NCBI GenBank assembly: GCA_030043865.1
Contig: JASHWZ010000137.1
Coordinates: 1-8,459 of the forward strand
From: Thermoplasmata archaeon
GTDB taxonomy: Archaea; Thermoplasmatota; Thermoplasmata; Lutacidiplasmatales; UBA184
Direction of reading: 5' to 3'
DNA: 8,459 nt
The position numbers and the translations under genes were made by a program. Shown one piece after another: positions 4,790-8,459 of this stretch. The stretch's first letter is position 1, and every line of letters begins with the position of its first letter. The notes beneath the pieces were generated by a model. It was not told where the DNA came from and ran no database searches. It saw only the letters and a list, made by a program, of their open reading frames with translations.

Positions 4790-7411
4790 TCAGCTCCAGA
4801 ACACGAAGACGACCACCGAGGCGTGGCCGACGTTGACCGTCCCGCTGGCCGGATGGGCGATCTCGTCCGTGCTCGAGGTGACCGTGTACGGATACGACCC
4901 GGTCGGGTCGAGGAAGGAGAGCGCCGGGCCCGTGGTCGTCTGCGTGTACCCGTCGAGCGTCACGGACCACGAGGCGCCGCGCGCCAGTCCCGCCTCCTCG
5001 AACGTGACCGTGTAGAGCGGGTACGGGACGACCGGGAAGTAGTCGCCGCCATAGTCGATCAGCCCGCTGTTGTTGTACGGCAGCACCCCGTACGGGTCCG
5101 CGGCCGTCCCGTAGTTCCACCAGTAGTTCCCGGCGACGTACGAAAGGCCGAGGATGCTGCCCGAGAGCCGCCAGCCGTTCACGACGTGGACGACGGACGC
5201 GGGCTCGGGGAAGACATCCCACGCGTCGATCCACGTCGTGGGCACGCCGTCGAACGAGTAGACGTTGTACGCCGGGACGTACGCGGTGATCGCGGTGACG
5301 AACGCGTTGTTGTAGATCAGGTCCCCCGACTCGAACAGATAGAGCCCGAGGCCCTCGTCGTAGAACAGGACGAACTCCGGCGCCGTCGTGACAGGCACGG
5401 CAACCTCGAAGACGTTCCCCCAAATCGTGTTCGCCGTCCCACCGAAGAGGAACAGCCCGATGCTCTCCACCTGGAAGGTGTTGCCGGCGACGAGGGTGTT
5501 GGTCGTGTTCCACAGGACGACGCTCGCCTGCGACTCGAGGCTCGCGTCGGCGAACACCCAGCCACTCAGGTCGCTCGAGTCGACCAGCGACGCGTGGTCC
5601 GTCCCGTAGAAGTCCACCGCGAGCTGCTGGGTCGAGGGGAGGTACGGGGCGTACCCGTTGTCGGCCTCCCAAGCGAGCGACAGCGGGACCGTGAACGACG
5701 GTGCCTTGTCGACCGCGACGTACGCCGTGGTGTCGACGAGCTGGATCCCCGGGAATTGCGGGAAGAAGTAGTCGTTGTACTGACCGAACAACGCGTTGAT
5801 CGTGCCGGGTTCGTTGTTCTCGAGGACGTACGGATTGCCCACTGACCCGGTGCCCCCGGGTTGCGAGATCGCGCTGAGCTGCCCGTTCCCGGTCGCCCAG
5901 AGCGGAGTGTACACGCCGAGCGCCCGGTCGGACGCGAGGTGGGCCGTGACCGCGCCCGAGCCGGCGATCGTGTCCGTCTGCGGGGCGTACTCGCTGAGCA
6001 GCACGTCGTAGCTGTACGTGCCGGGCGGGAGCTCGTAGGTGGCGGTGCCCGACGCCGGCACCGGGGCAAAGGCGGCGGTGTTCGCGTCGAACGGACTGCC
6101 GCTCGAGCCGAAGACGAAGGCGTTCGCCGGACTGACCCGCAACGTCTGGGTCACCTCGCCGAACCCCGGGGCTCCGACGACGCCGTAGAGCGGCCCCAAG
6201 TCCGCGGGCCCGGGTCCGAGATGGACGGTCGGGTCGCTCCCGCCGGAGGCCCATTCGGCGATCCCGGTGACCGTCTCACCGGTCTCGCTGCCGAACGAGT
6301 ACGCGGCCGGGACCGGCGTGTATCGTGTCGAACCTTTGGACTGGAGGTAGAGTTGCATCGTCGCGTCGATGTTGAGGATGGTCGACGTCGAGCCGCCCCC
6401 GTCCCCGCCGAGGATCAGCTCGGCGTCGAGCGGGATGTATCCGGTGCCGCTCAACTCGTTCCCGCTCACCTCGAACAGCGGGGTCGGAGCCGAGATGTGG
6501 TGGCCGGAGATCGGCTGCGAATTGAACACGACGGTGTCGAACGTCCCGCCGCTCACCCCGGCGGGCGAGGAGATCGCGTACGCGAACGTGACGGCGGAGT
6601 CGCCGTCGATCGTCGTCAGGTTGGTGTAGAAGTTGATGGTGAACGGTTCGGGTGCGTAGATCGACGGCCCGTACGGGAAGAAGTACCCGAAGCCCGGGTC
6701 GTAGGAGCCCTGCCCCGCGATCACCGTGTTCGCGGAGAAGTTGAAGTCGACGCTGGTGAAGTTGACGATCGCGTCGGCGAGGTTCAACGTGTGGGTCCCC
6801 TGCATGTAGTAGTAGACGTCCTGGGTCCACATCTGGTAGCTCGAGTCGCCGAACAGCGTCACCCCGGTCGCGATGGCGTTGAGCTGGGCCGTGTACTCGT
6901 CCGGCCCCGCGCTGTCGAGGTAGAGGAGGCTCAGCTGGTTCATCGTCAGGCTCCCCTCGACGCTCTGGTAGTAACTCTGGGTCGCGACGTTCACGCCGCC
7001 CTCGTCCTGGATCCCGTAGTAGGCGATGCCCATCGGGGAGGGGACGGTCCCAGCGGAGGGCGTGATCATGCCTTTCTGGACGGGCGTGGAGGTATCGAGG
7101 CTCGGAAGGAGTTGACGGTCCGCGGGGACCCCGGCCCGTGTCTCGGCGGCCGCCATGCGGCCGACCGAGGCCGCCGCCGTCGCCGAGAGACCGCCGGCCG
7201 AGGAGACTGCGCCCGTCGATGCCGCGGGAGCGACCGCCCCCGCCGTGCCCGAAGCCGGCGCGGCGACCGACGCGCCGGAGGAGACCGACGCGGGGGTCGA
7301 GATGACCCCAGTTCCGCCGTCCGCCGGACGGGCCGTCACGGGGGACGGCACGAGCATTATCGCCGCGATCGCCACGACCAGCACCAATAAGATCCGACGG
7401 GGCGCGAGCAT
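4790..7411 (-). CDS. Secreted thermopsin-family (A5) protease precursor with beta-helix C-terminal region
   Basis: Predicted exported acid protease precursor of 873 aa, much longer than Sulfolobus thermopsin (about 340 aa). Order: signal peptide MLAPRRILLVLVVAIAAIML to about VTA27; an Ala/Ser/Gly/Thr-rich pro-region or linker to about 100; the thermopsin domain from about 125 (SPMGIAYYGI) to about 415, including the family-like strand LDAELILGG (328-336) and several Tyr/Phe-rich strands; then an unassigned segment (about 416-625). Next come parallel beta-helix-like turns NTTNTLVAGNTF and GGTANTIWGNVF, 22 residues apart, ending in GNYWWNYG...PYGVLPY...DYGGDYFP (761-793) as in NosD-type repeats. 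The last domain, YTVTFEEAGLARGASWSVTL onward (800-873), is of a type common in Thermoplasmata surface proteins. The whole protein has no Cys, three Lys and many acidic residues, suiting a secreted acid-stable protein. There is no C-terminal membrane anchor. I cannot name the catalytic residues with confidence. The ATG at 7411 fits a leaderless transcript. Confidence 0.88.
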   Translation of the reverse strand: MLAPRRILLVLVVAIAAIMLVPSPVTARPADGGTGVISTPASVSSGASVAAPASGTAGAVAPAASTGAVSSAGGLSATAAASVGRMAAAETRAGVPADRQLLPSLDTSTPVQKGMITPSAGTVPSPMGIAYYGIQDEGGVNVATQSYYQSVEGSLTMNQLSLLYLDSAGPDEYTAQLNAIATGVTLFGDSSYQMWTQDVYYYMQGTHTLNLADAIVNFTSVDFNFSANTVIAGQGSYDPGFGYFFPYGPSIYAPEPFTINFYTNLTTIDGDSAVTFAYAISSPAGVSGGTFDTVVFNSQPISGHHISAPTPLFEVSGNELSGTGYIPLDAELILGGDGGGSTSTILNIDATMQLYLQSKGSTRYTPVPAAYSFGSETGETVTGIAEWASGGSDPTVHLGPGPADLGPLYGVVGAPGFGEVTQTLRVSPANAFVFGSSGSPFDANTAAFAPVPASGTATYELPPGTYSYDVLLSEYAPQTDTIAGSGAVTAHLASDRALGVYTPLWATGNGQLSAISQPGGTGSVGNPYVLENNEPGTINALFGQYNDYFFPQFPGIQLVDTTAYVAVDKAPSFTVPLSLAWEADNGYAPYLPSTQQLAVDFYGTDHASLVDSSDLSGWVFADASLESQASVVLWNTTNTLVAGNTFQVESIGLFLFGGTANTIWGNVFEVAVPVTTAPEFVLFYDEGLGLYLFESGDLIYNNAFVTAITAYVPAYNVYSFDGVPTTWIDAWDVFPEPASVVHVVNGWRLSGSILGLSYVAGNYWWNYGTAADPYGVLPYNNSGLIDYGGDYFPVVPYPLYTVTFEEAGLARGASWSVTLDGYTQTTTGPALSFLDPTGSYPYTVTSSTDEIAHPASGTVNVGHASVVVFVFWS

Positions 7412-7434
7412 GGTGCGCCCGGAACCCGGTAACG

Positions 7435-7442
7435 ATAGTTAA
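7435..7442 (-). promoter_or_regulatory. TATA-like box of the thermopsin gene (leaderless)
   Basis: The minus strand reads TTAACTAT, centred near 7438-7439. The usual archaeal distance of 26-27 bp places the transcript start at about 7412, directly at the ATG (7411). No Shine-Dalgarno precedes that ATG, which agrees with leaderless translation. Confidence 0.55.
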
Positions 7443-7557
7443 GCGCTCACTTCGCCGCGATCGTCTCTCCGGCGGAGCGAGGAGTGAGACGGTCTTGGCG
7501 CCGCGCGAAAGCGACTTCCGTCCCGCGGGGTCGTGGTCCGGCCGGTCCCGGGTGCCG

Positions 7558-8459
7558 ATGAGCGAGTACGACGCGATCGTGGTGGGTCTCGGCGGCGCGG
7601 GGGCGTCTTCGGCGGCCTTCCTCGCTGCGGCCGGGTCGCGGGTGCTCGGACTCGAGCAGTTTGGGCCGACGCACGCGCGGGGCTCCTCGCACGGTCGCAC
7701 CCGCATCTATCGGACCGCGTACTTCGAGGGCCCGGCCTACGTGCCGCTCGTCCAGCGCGCGCAGGAGCTCTGGCAGCGGCTCGAGACGTCGTCCGGGGTC
7801 CCGATCATCCGAAGGACCGGGGGGTTGATGATCGGCGCGCCGGACGCACCGACCGTGGCCGGCGCGCTCCGCACGGCGGCCGAGTGCCACCTCGACCACG
7901 CGTCCCTCACGGCCGACGACCTTCGCAAGCAGTTCCCCCAGTTCGCGGTGCGGGACCACGAGGTCGCCGTCTGGGACCCCGACGCGGGGGTCCTCTTTCC
8001 GGAGAACTGCATCCAGAGCTACGCGGCAGCGGCCGTGGAGCGAGGGGCGGAACTCCACTACGGAGAGGCCGTCGCCTCCTGGACCGCACGGGACGGTACG
8101 GTGACCGTCCGCTCTTCGGCCGGCGAGTACCGTGCCCGCTCGCTCGTCCTCACGGCGGGGGCGTGGACGTCCCGGATGGCGGGCGACCTCTCGCTGCCCC
8201 TCACGATCGAGCGTCAGTTCGTGCTGTGGTTCCCGTCCGCGCATCCCGGGTTCACCTCGCCCGCGACGATGCCGGTCTTCCTCTGGGATCGGGGCGGCGA
8301 GCGCCACGCGTACGGGATCCCGGATTTCGGCGATGGGGTCAAGCTCGGCACCTGGGTCGGGAAACCGGCCGCCACGCCCGAGACCGCCGACCGGACGTTC
8401 CGGGAGGAGGACGCGCTCCCCGTCCGAGCGTTCGTCCGGGAAAGCTTGCCGGACCTGGT
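7558..8459 (+). CDS. Monomeric sarcosine oxidase / N-methyl amino acid oxidase family FAD enzyme (partial)
   Basis: Flavoenzyme of the DAO superfamily, expected to oxidise a secondary amine such as sarcosine or another N-methyl amino acid with release of hydrogen peroxide. The N-terminal FAD-binding beta-alpha-beta reads VVGLGGAGASSAAFLAAAG (G10-x-G12-x2-G15), with E33 to bind the ribose. The family segment GSSHGRTRIYR (42-52) puts H45, R49 and R52 at the same positions as the monomeric sarcosine oxidase active-site residues I recall. YGIPDFG and VKLG (Y252, K262) match the region of the oxygen-activating Lys265. The residue four after that Lys, His269 in the Bacillus enzyme, is Trp266 here, so the substrate may differ. 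The gene runs off the window after 300 codons, so the Cys for covalent FAD (Cys315 in the Bacillus enzyme) is out of view. The start at ATG 7558 has no clear ribosome-binding site; GTG 7552 is possible. Divergent from thermopsin, with no obvious promoter. Confidence 0.9.
   Translation, partial: MSEYDAIVVGLGGAGASSAAFLAAAGSRVLGLEQFGPTHARGSSHGRTRIYRTAYFEGPAYVPLVQRAQELWQRLETSSGVPIIRRTGGLMIGAPDAPTVAGALRTAAECHLDHASLTADDLRKQFPQFAVRDHEVAVWDPDAGVLFPENCIQSYAAAAVERGAELHYGEAVASWTARDGTVTVRSSAGEYRARSLVLTAGAWTSRMAGDLSLPLTIERQFVLWFPSAHPGFTSPATMPVFLWDRGGERHAYGIPDFGDGVKLGTWVGKPAATPETADRTFREEDALPVRAFVRESLPDL

Noticed and set aside
3749..5845. Long rightward open frame (698 codons) across several leftward genes
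   Set aside because: Its product is dominated by Arg, Gly, Asp and Pro with no domain-like pattern. It is the GC-driven antisense shadow of the SRPBCC, 279-aa and thermopsin genes.
5861..7390. Rightward open frame (509 codons) opposite thermopsin
   Set aside because: Low-complexity charged product, against a recognisable secreted protease on the other strand.
7446..7488. CTCACT...AGTGAG inverted repeat in the thermopsin/oxidase divergent spacer
   Set aside because: Arms of only 6 bp with a 31-nt gap and little inner pairing. Expected by chance in such DNA, so it was not called an operator.
7447..8307. Leftward open frame (286 codons) opposite the sarcosine oxidase-like gene
   Set aside because: The rightward frame carries a Rossmann GxGxxG and the SSHG family motif. 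The leftward product has no recognisable pattern.

Overview
The window looks like a piece of a GC-rich archaeal genome, most likely an acid-tolerant Thermoplasmata (Thermoplasmatota) lineage. The evidence is a large secreted thermopsin-type (family A5) protease, a family known mainly from acidophilic archaea, whose tail domains are of the kind common in Thermoplasmata surface proteins. TATA-like boxes also sit at archaeal distances from starts: one thermopsin box predicts a leaderless transcript. The lineage is an inference; there is no rRNA or marker gene here.

Left part (1-2697): a divergent pair with the layout of a drug-efflux locus. A DHA2-type MFS exporter reads leftward. A TetR/AcrR regulator reads rightward and overlaps (ATGA) a small ferredoxin with one complete and one three-Cys cluster motif. 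The 128-bp gap between the two preferred starts holds two TATA-like boxes and an inverted repeat (TTTACC-N11-GGTAAA) over the regulator's own promoter, so TetR autoregulation is plausible.

Middle (2717-7411): four leftward genes in transcription order: the thermopsin precursor (873 aa), an unrecognised 279-aa protein with faint RecA/KaiC-like features, an SRPBCC/START-like protein and a GrpB (UPF0157) family protein. GrpB probably starts at a CTG codon behind a good Shine-Dalgarno site. The last three genes are closely spaced (43 nt, then 12 nt) and may be co-transcribed. A 126-nt gap with two abutting palindromes separates them from the thermopsin gene. The ferredoxin and GrpB genes converge with 19 nt between stops.

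Right part (7558-8459): a rightward, monomeric sarcosine oxidase-like FAD amine oxidase, cut by the window end after 300 codons. It is divergent from the thermopsin gene across 146 bp.

No RNA gene, mobile element, CRISPR array or gene-free stretch over 300 bases was seen. Nothing clearly amounts to a new system. The best leads are the thermopsin/beta-helix architecture, the unrecognised 279-aa protein, the regulator-coupled ferredoxin and the CTG start.
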